Shown here piece by piece: positions 24,569 to 33,569 of a stretch of DNA of 64,000 nt. How positions within the stretch are numbered: position 1 is the stretch's first letter; the number at the start of each line of letters is the position of its first letter. A model generated the notes under the pieces. It was not told the DNA's origin. It saw only the letters and a program-made list of their open reading frames with translations, and made no database searches. The position numbers were made by a program, and so were the translations under genes. Origin of the DNA: an uncultured Bacteroidota bacterium (GTDB lineage Bacteria; Bacteroidota; Bacteroidia; Flavobacteriales; Flavobacteriaceae); assembly GCA_902598295.1 (NCBI GenBank), contig CACKBA010000001.1, positions 1-64,000 of the forward strand, given 5' to 3'.

Positions 24569-25180
24569 TTAAGCCTTAAGCTCTTTATAAAAAATTGCAA
24601 ATGACACATACATTTGAGGTGTTAACCATAACCACCAAATACCTAGAGTAAAAATTCCTAAAATAAAAAGAGCAAAATACCTCAAACATAAACCCAAGAA
24701 TTGAAACTTTTTATTTTTCATTAAACTTGCACTTTGCTTAAAGGTATCAATGATACCCGTTTGAGGATTTTCAGCTATTATGTAGAAGATTTGAGAAAAC
24801 ATAAGAAATATGATAATTCCAGGGATTATTAAAAGCATAAGACCAATAAAAAATAATATTGAAAACAGTAGAAATAAAAACAATGCTTTAAAAAAATATT
24901 TAAACCCTGAGGCAATTTGAGTATAACTAAAATGTACCTTATTCGCAATTGAGAGAGAATACGTTGCCAAACCAATACTTATTGGACCCTGGATAAATAA
25001 AGCCAATGAACCAACAGTGGCGACAAAAGTAAGTCCATAAATTTCATATCCAAAAGTGTAAAAATCCTTCGATTGACTTAATCCAACTAATATGCTCGTT
25101 AAAATATAAGGCAACATAACATGTTTATATTTTCCTTTTAGTGTTTCTTTAGTAACATTTCTGATTTCTGAATTATTCAT
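24569..25180 (-). CDS. DUF975-like integral membrane protein
   Basis: 203 residues with about five hydrophobic helices. An N-terminal helix (RNVTKETLKGKYK) precedes the first membrane segment. Further features are GPISIGLATYSL, a hydrophobic stretch with LLIIPGIIIF and the C-terminal GIFTLGIWWLWLTPQMYVSFAIFYKEL, all resembling DUF975 proteins. The function is unknown; family members are small polytopic inner-membrane proteins. It is followed by the beta-helix gene, which has its own promoter candidate. Confidence 0.72.
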   Translation of the reverse strand: MNNSEIRNVTKETLKGKYKHVMLPYILTSILVGLSQSKDFYTFGYEIYGLTFVATVGSLALFIQGPISIGLATYSLSIANKVHFSYTQIASGFKYFFKALFLFLLFSILFFIGLMLLIIPGIIIFLMFSQIFYIIAENPQTGIIDTFKQSASLMKNKKFQFLGLCLRYFALFILGIFTLGIWWLWLTPQMYVSFAIFYKELKA

Positions 25181-25230
25181 AATTAATTTTTTAAGAAGAA
25201 ACTGGGCAAAATACCCAGCTTCTTTTAAAG

Positions 25231-25989
25231 TTATAATTGAGTTGAAAGATCTGGTCGATACATCATTTTAATAACACTCGAACCCCACATTTCAATTGCC
25301 TCGCTTGCAGCAGTCCAATCCTCACTCCACGCATTTTCACCAAATTTTTCATTATAAGCGTCAGCAAAATTTGTTTCCTCAGGAAGGTTATTAGTAAATG
25401 AAGCAGCGTGTGAATCAAAACCGTTTATTACCATAAAAGTTTGATTATTCCCTCCACTATTTAATCTAAATACAGCTCGATTACCAGTATATTCTGTCTC
25501 AGACATCATTTGCTTGAGTCTTCTCTGAATATTCATAAAATCTTGATTTTTTCCTCTTTTTACAACTACGGTATTTTGGACGTAATATTTTAGGGGAGTT
25601 CTTGGTTCATCCCAACCATGACTTGCACCCTTGAGCATTTGCCAAATTTTTTGACCACTTTTATCTGCGATATAAGGGTCTACATTATCGTTCCAATATT
25701 TAAGCTCTTCGGCATTATCTTGATCAAAAAAAGACCTGTCTTTTCTTACGACCCATCTTTGGTATGCACCCTGACCCCCACCGGTCATTATTTGAAATGC
25801 AAAAATTGCATCCTCTTCGCTTGCGTTGTATTTTTTAGTTTTATCAGCAACTGCTTTTTCAAATTCTTCGACCATACCTTTTTTGGGAAGATAGGTGAAA
25901 CTGACCCAGTATTCAGCATTAGCATTTCTTTGGGAATTTAAAGAAATACAGAACAGAATACTTAAAGTTAATAATATAGATTTTTTCAT
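25231..25989 (-). CDS. Secreted protein, possible dimeric alpha/beta-barrel fold
   Basis: 252 residues with a signal peptide (residues 1-~19, ISLNSQ). The mature part has two similar halves: a strand (YWVSFTYLPKKG / YYVQNTVVVKRGKN), then a helix (MVEEFEKAVADKTKKY / FMNIQRRLKQMM) and further strands. This resembles tandem ferredoxin-like (NIPSNAP/ABM-type) domains, but the match is by pattern only. No catalytic residues known. It stands before a ~260-bp gene-poor stretch and probably has its own promoter there. Confidence 0.65.
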   Translation of the reverse strand: MKKSILLTLSILFCISLNSQRNANAEYWVSFTYLPKKGMVEEFEKAVADKTKKYNASEEDAIFAFQIMTGGGQGAYQRWVVRKDRSFFDQDNAEELKYWNDNVDPYIADKSGQKIWQMLKGASHGWDEPRTPLKYYVQNTVVVKRGKNQDFMNIQRRLKQMMSETEYTGNRAVFRLNSGGNNQTFMVINGFDSHAASFTNNLPEETNFADAYNEKFGENAWSEDWTAASEAIEMWGSSVIKMMYRPDLSTQL

Positions 25990-26247
25990 ATAATATAATT
26001 TTTGATTACTTAATAAGGTATTTATTTATGATGTAATGCACGAAAAAAAAGTATAGAATTTTTAATAATTATTAATCTTTCAATATTTGGGATCATTTAA
26101 TAGTAAATTGTTAGAAACCACTAGTTTTTTTTGATAATATATATTTCTTTTAATTAAAAGTTTGTATAAATAATAATAATGCTTCTACAGAGATAAAAAT
26201 ATTGTGAAATAGATACGAAATACATAATATTGCAGAAAAATATATTT
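25990..26247. other. AT-rich intergenic region with two perfect 14-bp palindromes
   Basis: No ORF is credible here. It holds the palindromes TTAATAATTATTAA (26062-26075) and CTTTTAATTAAAAG (26147-26160) and, at its right end, a good Bacteroidota promoter reading right. Palindromes made only of A/T-rich sequence are expected fairly often in such DNA. Confidence 0.4.
26201..26232 (+). promoter_or_regulatory. Putative Bacteroidota promoter for the 47-codon gene
   Basis: ATTG (26201-26204), a 20-bp spacer, then TAATATTG (26225-26232) fit TTTG-N19-21-TAnnTTTG with one mismatch in each box. It ends 15 bp before the ATG at 26248, supporting that small gene. Confidence 0.45.
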
Positions 26248-26391
26248 ATGAATTTGAAAGAACAAAAAAACGGAAATGATCAGTTAAATTCAATTAGAAA
26301 TGAATTTAATGATAGGTTAAAGAAAAAATTATTCTTAGGAAATTCTAACAGGGTTTATTGGACAAACTCTAGAAGATTTAGAGCTATCTAA
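26248..26391 (+). CDS. 47-residue basic small protein
   Basis: An ORF of 47 codons preceded by a good promoter candidate. The product is hydrophilic and basic, with a helical first half (EFNDRLKKKLFL) and a C-terminal half rich in Arg, Trp and Tyr (GNSNRVYWTNSRRFRAI). Its composition, with few Lys/Ile homopolymers and dense Arg/Trp, is unlike random AT-rich DNA, which supports real coding. No domain recognised. It is convergent with the MerC-like gene, with an 11-bp gap. Confidence 0.5.
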   Translation: MNLKEQKNGNDQLNSIRNEFNDRLKKKLFLGNSNRVYWTNSRRFRAI

Positions 26392-26402
26392 AAAACTACT
26401 TT

Positions 26403-26810
26403 TTATTTTTTTGGAGGACAACAATTCTCATCCTCACACTGGCAATATTTTAAATTGTAAACATGTAATGTAGCAAGGGAAATTCCAGCAAAATATGTCA
26501 ACAGTTCAGGCATGTGCATAATCTCAAATTCTTCATTTAAGATTAAAGCAGAAAGTAAGACCCATGATACCCACAAAAGTGATTTAACGAGTTCATTAGA
26601 TGAGTTTTTTACAGTCCTTTTGACTGCAAAAAATGAAACAATTATAAAAACGTAATTAAGCAATTGCCACCATAATGGCACCGATGATAACTCAACTAAA
26701 CTGGTTTGGGCTTGAGTTAGAAATAAAAATGGTGTGGCAAAGCAATGAGCAACACACAAAGAACTGTTTATCGCTCCAACTTTATCAGGGTGATTTAAAG
26801 TATATTTCAT
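26403..26810 (-). CDS. MerC-domain membrane protein
   Basis: 135 residues with four hydrophobic helices. The first helix has the MerC-type pair of cysteines and His (SSLCVAHCFATPFLF). The C-terminus ends in a Cys-rich tail (YCQCEDENCCPP) that could bind metal. MerC domains occur in mercury-resistance uptake proteins, but most Bacteroidota MerC-like proteins lie outside mer operons; no merA or merR is here, so a general metal-related role is more likely. Confidence 0.85.
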   Translation of the reverse strand: MKYTLNHPDKVGAINSSLCVAHCFATPFLFLTQAQTSLVELSSVPLWWQLLNYVFIIVSFFAVKRTVKNSSNELVKSLLWVSWVLLSALILNEEFEIMHMPELLTYFAGISLATLHVYNLKYCQCEDENCCPPKK

Positions 26811-26854
26811 AATTGTGGTAGCAAACTTAAATAATTTTCTTAATTATTTAAGGA

Positions 26855-29269
26855 TTATTTTTTATTCTTAACATATTTATCAAGCCATTGATCTTGTTCC
26901 CATAAGACATGATAAATGCTTTCTTTTGATCTATATCCATGACTTTCTTTTGGCAACATCACCAATCTTACAGTAGCACCCAAACCCTTTAAGGCATTAA
27001 AGTATCTTTCACTTTGCATTGGATAAGTCCCTGAGTTGTTATCATCTTCCCCATGAATTAACAGCAATGGGGTTTTCATTTTATCAGCATGCATAAATGG
27101 TGACATTGTATAGTAAACATTTGGAGCCTCCCAGTAACTTCTCTCTTCACTTTGAAATCCAAAAGGCGTGAGAGTCCTATTATAGGCACCACTTCTAGCT
27201 ATTCCTGCGGCAAAAAGATTACTGTGTGATAATAAATTTGCAACCATAAACGCACCATAGCTATGACCTCCAACAGCCACTCTATTTCTATCAATGTAAC
27301 CCATTTTATCAACAGCATCAATCGCAGCTTCTGCATTTGCTACCAATTGATTTCTAAAATTATCATTTGGTTCATTTTCATCCTCACCTATAATTGGGAA
27401 GGATGCATCATCCAAAACTACATATCCCTTAGTTACCCAATAAACCATTGAACCATAATAAGGGTATGTAAATTCGTTTGAATTTTTAGTATTCTGTGAT
27501 GCGCTTTGCCTGTCTTTAAATTCTCTTGGGTAAGCCCAAAGAATCATAGGCATTTTTTCTTTCTTTTCTTTATCATAATTAAGAGGTAGATATAATATTC
27601 CAGAAAGCTCAACTCCATCGTTTCTCAGATATGTTATTTTCTCTTTTTTAACGTTTTGTAATTCTAAAAAAGGGTTTTTTAGATTGGTTAATTTTTCAAG
27701 TTTTCCTGACTTTACTTTTTTTGTATAATAGTTGGGGTACTCACTTGGTGATTCAATACTTACGGTAAGCTGATTTTTTTTTGGATCATAGTCAATAATA
27801 CTTTCAATTTTATCAGTGTAGCTAGATTGATAAACCCTAGTTTTTTCAAAAGTCTTGGTATTAACCTTATCTATAAAAGGAAATTGACCATTTGGTGAAA
27901 AACCTTGTCCTCTTAGAAAAATATTTCCATAATGCATTTTTAGCACCGACCTGTTAAACTCGTTTCTAGATCTAAGAAAATTTCCTGGATCGCTGTATAT
28001 GTCCTGATAGTTTCTATCAGAGATTATTTTCGGTTTAATATTTGGGTTTGATGGGTTAAAAACATAAGATTTTCTATTTCTTGTATTCCACCAAGTATCA
28101 TAAGCGATTGCCATATCTTTAGTTCCCCAATCAATGCCAGAAAAACGATTTATTGTTTTGAGTATCAATTTACCTTTGCCCGAGAAAGGATAATTTAATT
28201 CATAAACCTCATCCCTAAAATCAACTTTTTTTGAGGGATCTCCGGAATCTAATGCTGTAACATAAGTTAGAGATGCTCCTTTATCAGGTCTCCAGCTAAA
28301 ACTTCTTTTACCTGTTCTAACCGACATAAAGCCTTTTGGCAGTTCTTCAATCAATGGAACTTTTTGAAGGTTTGAAACAAAATCTCCGTCTTTATTGTAA
28401 ATATTTGTTTCTGTTGGAAATCTGCTATATGTAACTAAATAGGAAAATGGTTTATTGATTTGAGAAATCATGACATATTCACCATTTGGTGAAAAAGATA
28501 TTGTTCTATACATTCCATCATCCATCCATTTTTTAACGGATCCATCAATAGAGACTTTATATATCGTTGATGTTGAGAGTTGTTCAAAATTGTGCTCATC
28601 AAACTTATTTTTTAGCAAGTCTTGATATGTTCTATTTTGTGCTTTTTCACCAAAATTTGTAGATATTGTTGGCCCGTCAGGGACAATTTTATTTGTATCG
28701 ATTAATGGTCTTCTGTTGTTTGATATCATTTTAACTAGCATGTTTTCACTGTCAGAAAACCAATTAATTACACTTCCAATATTTGAATTTAAATTTGGCT
28801 CTGTAAGTTTCGTGACCGACCCATTTTCCAATTCTAGAACCCAAAGTTCAACACCAGTTTCAGTTGTATTTGTTAGAGCAATTCTTTTTTGATCGGGAGA
28901 CCAAGATATATTACTCAATTTAGGATTTTTAGGCAGGCCTTTTACTTGAGTTATCTCAAGTTTTTGATTTTTAAGATTTCGAATTTTGACATTGTTGTAA
29001 TAAGTTACCCTACTTCCAATATTAGTTTTTGGATCAATTCTTAAACCACCAAGTCGTAATTCCTTTGCTGAAAGTTCAGCAATTGATTTGTAATTATCTC
29101 TAAATAAAAAAAGCATAAAATTCTTGTTTTCGTCATATAATATTGACGGGGGTCTTTCAAATTCAACAAGATCTAATATCTCTTTGGATGGTTTTTGATA
29201 CTTAATATTCTCTTGTGAACTAATTGATATGAAGAATAGAGAAAAGAAAAAAATTGATAGCTTTTTCAT
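26855..29269 (-). CDS. Secreted prolyl-oligopeptidase family (S9) peptidase
   Basis: An 804-residue protein with a signal peptide (residues 1-~19, FISISSQ). An N-terminal beta-propeller-like region carries WSPDQKRIAL, FSPNGEYVM and related blades. The C-terminal alpha/beta-hydrolase domain has GGHSYGAF (Ser ~670), HGEDDNNSGT (Asp) and ESHGYRS (His). It resembles the glutamyl endopeptidase / acylaminoacyl peptidase branch of S9 and probably cleaves oligopeptides in the periplasm. A plausible promoter lies 48 bp upstream. Confidence 0.93.
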   Translation of the reverse strand: MKKLSIFFFSLFFISISSQENIKYQKPSKEILDLVEFERPPSILYDENKNFMLFLFRDNYKSIAELSAKELRLGGLRIDPKTNIGSRVTYYNNVKIRNLKNQKLEITQVKGLPKNPKLSNISWSPDQKRIALTNTTETGVELWVLELENGSVTKLTEPNLNSNIGSVINWFSDSENMLVKMISNNRRPLIDTNKIVPDGPTISTNFGEKAQNRTYQDLLKNKFDEHNFEQLSTSTIYKVSIDGSVKKWMDDGMYRTISFSPNGEYVMISQINKPFSYLVTYSRFPTETNIYNKDGDFVSNLQKVPLIEELPKGFMSVRTGKRSFSWRPDKGASLTYVTALDSGDPSKKVDFRDEVYELNYPFSGKGKLILKTINRFSGIDWGTKDMAIAYDTWWNTRNRKSYVFNPSNPNIKPKIISDRNYQDIYSDPGNFLRSRNEFNRSVLKMHYGNIFLRGQGFSPNGQFPFIDKVNTKTFEKTRVYQSSYTDKIESIIDYDPKKNQLTVSIESPSEYPNYYTKKVKSGKLEKLTNLKNPFLELQNVKKEKITYLRNDGVELSGILYLPLNYDKEKKEKMPMILWAYPREFKDRQSASQNTKNSNEFTYPYYGSMVYWVTKGYVVLDDASFPIIGEDENEPNDNFRNQLVANAEAAIDAVDKMGYIDRNRVAVGGHSYGAFMVANLLSHSNLFAAGIARSGAYNRTLTPFGFQSEERSYWEAPNVYYTMSPFMHADKMKTPLLLIHGEDDNNSGTYPMQSERYFNALKGLGATVRLVMLPKESHGYRSKESIYHVLWEQDQWLDKYVKNKK

Positions 29270-29316
29270 ATTTTATTTTGATTAAATTTTAACACATAAA
29301 TCTAATCAATCTTTAT

Positions 29317-29349
29317 TAAATTTATCTTAAATAAAACCCTAAAATCAAA
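29317..29349 (-). promoter_or_regulatory. Putative promoter for the S9 peptidase gene
   Basis: On the minus strand: TTTG (29349-29346), a 21-bp spacer, then TAAATTTA (29324-29317), one mismatch from TAnnTTTG. It ends 47 bp before the ATG. Confidence 0.35.
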
Positions 29350-29361
29350 TAACAAAATAAA

Positions 29362-29781
29362 ATGAAAGAAGAGATTGAAAAATATTTAGCCTTTCATAAA
29401 AATAAGGGTGGATCAGGAAAAATTTTCAACTTTAAATTTATAGAATATCGTGAAGGGTTTTTAAAATTAAAAGGTTCTTTCCCTGCCAATACTTTAAACC
29501 CTGCAGGAACTGTTCAAGGTGGACAAATGAATTCCATGTTAGATGATGTAACAAGCCTTCTTTTAATTTATGAAGCTGACGGCACCATATATCCCAACTC
29601 AACGAATTTACACAGTATTCATCACAGACCTCTCTTTGAAGGAGATGCGATAGCAACTGCCGAAATAATTAAAAAGGGTAAAAACATTGTAACTATGAGA
29701 GGCGAACTTTACAATCTGGATGGAAAATTAGTTGCAACCCTGATTCACACAGCTTTGATCATGGAGTTTAAAACTGACTGA
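29362..29781 (+). CDS. PaaI-type hotdog-fold thioesterase
   Basis: A 139-residue hotdog-fold protein. The segment NPAGTVQGGQMNSMLDDVTSLL corresponds to the PaaI active-site loop and helix (G-x-HGG...D), with Gln in place of the usual His and the Asp pair retained; HSIHHRPLFEGDAIATAEI follows as in acyl-CoA thioesterases. It likely hydrolyses acyl-CoA esters in the cytosol. It is divergent from the S9 peptidase gene and stands alone. Confidence 0.87.
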   Translation: MKEEIEKYLAFHKNKGGSGKIFNFKFIEYREGFLKLKGSFPANTLNPAGTVQGGQMNSMLDDVTSLLLIYEADGTIYPNSTNLHSIHHRPLFEGDAIATAEIIKKGKNIVTMRGELYNLDGKLVATLIHTALIMEFKTD

Positions 29782-29859
29782 TTGATAGTTTCACCCATTT
29801 AAAATAAAATATACAACTTGGTTTCTGCAATTTCCCTCAAATAAATTTTATATTTAGCC

Positions 29860-30900
29860 ATGGGATTATTTGATTTTTTTAAGAAAAAGGAAACACCTCC
29901 TCCGCTCTCCAAAGGGGCTATGCTTAGAACTAATGGACCATCGAAAGCAGTCAAGTGGTTTAAGCCAGATGAGGTTGGGATTATAGCAAAACCTAAAATT
30001 CATAAAACTGGATATATCATGAACTCTTGGTATGATTTAAAGGGTAATAGAGTATCTCCAACAGCAGCAAAAAAGAGAACTGCTGAATATTATACTGGAG
30101 CATACCTTGGACTAAAGCAGTATAAAAATTCACAAAGATGGGAGTTAATAAAACCTGAAGATGTTGACCCTTACCTGAACGATGCAATTTTTTTGAACAA
30201 GCACGCTTTAAAAAGCAAAAAAGATATTGCTAATGAATTGAAATCAAAGAAAAAAGAAATAAAAAAAATCTTTGATAAAGACAATAATGGTGTGCCAGAT
30301 GTTGCGGAGGGGGATGTGTTTTCTAAAATCTTAAGGAAAAATCAAAAAGTAATCATTGAAATTGATAAATCTCACATAAAGGAATTTGTTAAACTTGGAA
30401 ACTTCCTTAAGAAAGAAAGAATAAAAATAAATGAGTTATTTAAGAAAATTTCTGTAAGTAAATCGATTGATGAGGTTGAAAATTTAAAAACTGTCATTGA
30501 GTTAAATATTAATTTTTTTCAAGTTTGTTTAGTACATTCTCTAAATATGGTGGCAAGTCTAACCGAGGAAGATTTAATTACATATCACCAGATATATGAA
30601 ACTTTTGATAAAATGAAAGTCTTTAATTCAAATTGGCAAAATGATTTTCTTGATGGTATTTCTGAGCTAGGTCTTGGAATATCAATGCTTAGAAGAGATA
30701 TGAACATGATGAATCAAGCAATTCTTGATGAAATAAATTATATTGGAAGTGAGATTCAATCACTTTCTTACAATATTGACTCGTTCAGCAATACAGTTTC
30801 ATCACAATTAGAATCAATTGACTCTGGAGTTCAGTTTAATAATCTACTCGGTATTGTTAATACGCTTCAATTTAGAAAAATGAATAAAAGATTACAATAA
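29860..30900 (+). CDS. Unknown cytosolic protein with EF-hand-like loop
   Basis: 346 residues without signal peptide. A short basic start (MGLFDFFKKKE) is followed by a ~100-residue part of unknown fold, then a Lys-rich helix leading into DKDNNGVPDVAE (residues 139-150). That segment matches a 12-residue EF-hand/dockerin-type Ca-binding loop (positions 1, 3, 5, 9 and 12 acidic or Asn, Gly at 6). The last ~190 residues are predicted helical with coiled-coil character. No family was recognised. A hairpin follows the gene. Confidence 0.6.
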   Translation: MGLFDFFKKKETPPPLSKGAMLRTNGPSKAVKWFKPDEVGIIAKPKIHKTGYIMNSWYDLKGNRVSPTAAKKRTAEYYTGAYLGLKQYKNSQRWELIKPEDVDPYLNDAIFLNKHALKSKKDIANELKSKKKEIKKIFDKDNNGVPDVAEGDVFSKILRKNQKVIIEIDKSHIKEFVKLGNFLKKERIKINELFKKISVSKSIDEVENLKTVIELNINFFQVCLVHSLNMVASLTEEDLITYHQIYETFDKMKVFNSNWQNDFLDGISELGLGISMLRRDMNMMNQAILDEINYIGSEIQSLSYNIDSFSNTVSSQLESIDSGVQFNNLLGIVNTLQFRKMNKRLQ

Positions 30901-30907
30901 GTTTTAA

Positions 30908-30954
30908 AAATGAATAAACTACTTGTACATATCCTTCTTTAGTTTATTTCATTT
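30908..30954. terminator. Possible bidirectional terminator hairpin
   Basis: AAATGAATAAACTA (30908-30921) and TAGTTTATTTCATTT (30940-30954) are inverted repeats with one base unpaired, around an 18-base loop, between two convergent genes. The loop is large and the stem is AT-rich, so support is moderate. Confidence 0.35.
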
Positions 30955-30968
30955 GGATGTAAAAATGA

Positions 30969-31403
30969 CTAATCTATAGTTTCTATTTTCCCCGTAAGTA
31001 AAAAATATGCAGGAAAGATTGGAAGCATACCTAAAATCACATGCCCATAAACTGCAGCTGATGGAATGTAATCTACCTGAGATGCATAAAAGGCCCAAAA
31101 AAAATTAATTATCGAAAGGCTTATCATTATTTTAGGAACGGCTGATTTTGCAACTACGCTTCCATCTTTTGTTAATGGTGGTAATCTATTTGGGATAACT
31201 AAAATTACTTGAATCGACCATAAACAAGCTAGTGCTAAATTTAGTGAATCTAAATTTTCAATATAAATACTTATTTGATCGATAATTATTAATAATCCTA
31301 TTATTAAATAACCATAATTGAAATAAATACGATTTTTTTTGGTTATTGAGTAGAACACCAGTAGAATACATAAAACAAATATTATAGTTTTTATTGTCTC
31401 CAT
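30969..31403 (-). CDS. Small polytopic membrane protein
   Basis: 144 residues with four or five hydrophobic helices (near 5-20, 27-46, 53-72, 92-108 and 115-135) and the soluble loop PNRLPPLTKDGSVVAKSAVPK. No recognisable family. It follows the lipoprotein gene at 31446 by 42 bp on the same strand. Confidence 0.6.
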   Translation of the reverse strand: METIKTIIFVLCILLVFYSITKKNRIYFNYGYLIIGLLIIIDQISIYIENLDSLNLALACLWSIQVILVIPNRLPPLTKDGSVVAKSAVPKIMISLSIINFFWAFYASQVDYIPSAAVYGHVILGMLPIFPAYFLLTGKIETID

Positions 31404-31445
31404 TAGTTAATGTTTTTACCTTCAAACAAAGCCCCAATAGATTAT

Positions 31446-31955
31446 CTATTCATCTATTACAGACTGATTAAATTGATTAACCCAGACTATTTTTCCATCA
31501 ACAATATAAAACCTCAATATTGAATTAAAACTGCTTTTATTTTCACCATCATCATATGTGACAACATAGTCAGCGCTTACGTGCTCACCACCTCGAGTTG
31601 GATCTAAATCTACAGAGAATGCATTAACTAAATTCCATTTATAATCAGCATTATTAGCCTCATATAATGAATCCCTCCTTTCTGTCATAGTTAGCATTTC
31701 AAGAGGGGTGACCTTTCTGCCACTGTAGTATGTTACGCTAGCAGTATCATTAAAAATCTGAAGCGCCTCATCATACATCTTGTTACTTATCAATTCATGA
31801 TAATTTAATACAACATCAACAGCCTCCTGTGTTCCTAGGAAAAATTTGTATTCTTTTCCATCATCGGACCATGTTGTCATGCCAATTGATTTCTGCTCGT
31901 TTGTACAAGAATAAAATAACCCTGCTACAATAAGAGTAAGTAAATATTTCTTCAT
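31446..31955 (-). CDS. Lipoprotein, NTF2/SnoaL-like
   Basis: 169 residues with a lipoprotein signal peptide (LIVAGLFYSC, Cys17). The mature domain shows a helix pair (EAVDVVLNYHELISNKMYDEALQIF), TASVTYYSGRKVTPLEML, and closing strands (ADYVVTYDDG, SILRFYIVDGKIVWVNQF) as in NTF2/SnoaL-like domains. No catalytic residues assigned. Divergent from the GH16 gene with only 33 bp between them. Confidence 0.65.
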   Translation of the reverse strand: MKKYLLTLIVAGLFYSCTNEQKSIGMTTWSDDGKEYKFFLGTQEAVDVVLNYHELISNKMYDEALQIFNDTASVTYYSGRKVTPLEMLTMTERRDSLYEANNADYKWNLVNAFSVDLDPTRGGEHVSADYVVTYDDGENKSSFNSILRFYIVDGKIVWVNQFNQSVIDE

Positions 31956-31988
31956 ATAACTTTTTTTTTATTAAGTTAGTTATTCTGT

Positions 31989-32909
31989 ATGATAAAAAGA
32001 CTGAAATTAATTGTTTTTTGTTTGATTGTTTTTGGGTGTTCGGATGGTGGAGATTCCACTTCAAATCATGATAATGATTCATCCAATAATTCCAATAGTC
32101 CGGACTCTCCCCATGTTCCTCCAGGTTTTGAATTGGTTGTCATTGATGACTTTAATTCTTTTGATAGAAAAAATTGGTCAAAGGGTTTAACACACGATAC
32201 CAATCCAGATATTAAAATGATTTGGAATAAACAGACTGGTGGAGAGAACCTTTTAAATGATAATTATGCAGGATACTTAAAGGACTCTAATGTTTATGCT
32301 AGTAACGGTTTACTTTATTTATCCAATAAAAAAGAATCAATTACCGGAACGGATCCTGCCCGCGATTTTGATTATTCAACAGGATGGATTAATTCACTCC
32401 AAAAAATAAACTTCAATGGAACGAGTAAAGATGTTTATATAGAAGTTCGAGCCAAATTTCCAAAGGGAGATAAAGTATGGCCGGCAATTTGGATTATTGA
32501 CGATTCAGAAAATAGACGTTGGCCACCGGAAATTGATGTCTGGGAATATTTTGGAAAATTTTTTAGGACCAATAGAAAAGATGAAATGTATTTTAGGTAT
32601 ATATATGGTGTATGGAATGATAAAAAAGATGATAGTTATGTCTTGCCCAACTTCCAAGCTACATACAATTCCTCGGCACAGCATCGCATATATGGATTCA
32701 AATGGACAAAAGATGATATGAAATGGTATATAGATGGAGTGCTGGTACACACTAAAACTAAGGGAGTAGAGGTCCCCGAAACAGACTGGCCCGATCAACC
32801 AATGTGTATGGTAATTAATAATGGGCTTATGAGGGTTGTAGAAGAAGGAAATACTGCGTTTCCAAACTATTTAATTCTTGACTATTTCAAAGTTTACGAA
32901 AAAAACTAA
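31989..32909 (+). CDS. Glycoside hydrolase family 16 lipoprotein
   Basis: 306 residues. A lipoprotein signal (LIVFGC, Cys17) is followed by an Asp/Ser/Asn-rich linker, then a ~260-residue GH16 domain. It has WPAIWIIDD and the catalytic signature EIDVWE (nucleophile Glu181, acid/base Glu186, Asp183 between them), then YGFKWTKDDMKWYIDGVLV near the C-terminus. GH16 enzymes cleave beta-1,3 or beta-1,4 glucans or galactans such as laminarin, agar and carrageenan; the subfamily cannot be told by eye. It overlaps the convergent membrane gene by 4 bp. No SusC/D pair is adjacent. Confidence 0.92.
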   Translation: MIKRLKLIVFCLIVFGCSDGGDSTSNHDNDSSNNSNSPDSPHVPPGFELVVIDDFNSFDRKNWSKGLTHDTNPDIKMIWNKQTGGENLLNDNYAGYLKDSNVYASNGLLYLSNKKESITGTDPARDFDYSTGWINSLQKINFNGTSKDVYIEVRAKFPKGDKVWPAIWIIDDSENRRWPPEIDVWEYFGKFFRTNRKDEMYFRYIYGVWNDKKDDSYVLPNFQATYNSSAQHRIYGFKWTKDDMKWYIDGVLVHTKTKGVEVPETDWPDQPMCMVINNGLMRVVEEGNTAFPNYLILDYFKVYEKN

Positions 32910-33556
32910 CTATAAATTTCTTGTTTATTTAGTGGATTGATTGTTGTTATTAGCATCGTAAATGCAAATAAACATTCCCATATTTCAGAAATCCTGTCAT
33001 GGTCAAAAATGTAAATAATAATTGTTGAACAAATAAAAATTATAGACTGACTATATTTTGGAATCACAATGGAAAATCTATTTATTATGGATTTTACATT
33101 GTTGAATTTGGCATATAAATATGGTAGTGCCAAAAAATAAAATAAGAAAATAAAAAACAAACCGTTGGTGAAAATCAGTTTATTCAATTTAACCCCACCA
33201 ATCATTAGGTTATGAATATTCGTCTCCGATTGTAGGTTATTTTCACTAAAAAAAGGAGGAGATTCAATGCTAAAAATTCTTTGTCCCCAAGAAATTTCCT
33301 CCCCAAATCCAAAAAAGAATATAATTGAGAACATTATAATTCCAATATTTTTTAATGAAATTTTTTCTATACTTTTTATAAGTTTACTCATCATATATAT
33401 TGAAACAGACAATAAAAAAATTGCTGTTAAGTACTCAATAATTCCATCCTCCATTACCAAATAATTATATACAGATTCTGAATAGTAAAACAGAAAAATT
33501 GTTGATACTATCAGTAGTGAAAAAATAGAGTGTAAAAAATTTATTTTACCATTCAA
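32906..33556 (-). CDS. Membrane protein with conserved GEEISWGQR motif
   Basis: 216 residues, about six helices. The loop after the third helix reads FGFGEEISWGQRIFSIESP and then ETNIHNL, a motif set I recognise from a widespread uncharacterised membrane-protein family; the charged Glu/Glu, Trp, Gln/Arg and His suggest an active site, but no activity is known. The only workable start is TTG at 33556, since the next Met falls after the first helix. Confidence 0.7.
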   Translation of the reverse strand: MNGKINFLHSIFSLLIVSTIFLFYYSESVYNYLVMEDGIIEYLTAIFLLSVSIYMMSKLIKSIEKISLKNIGIIMFSIIFFFGFGEEISWGQRIFSIESPPFFSENNLQSETNIHNLMIGGVKLNKLIFTNGLFFIFLFYFLALPYLYAKFNNVKSIINRFSIVIPKYSQSIIFICSTIIIYIFDHDRISEIWECLFAFTMLITTINPLNKQEIYS

Positions 33557-33569
33557 AATTGTTTCAATT

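Noticed and set aside
26403-26810. Mercury-resistance operon suggested by the MerC-like protein
   Set aside because: There is no merA, merT, merP or merR in the neighbourhood, so only a metal-related membrane protein is supported.
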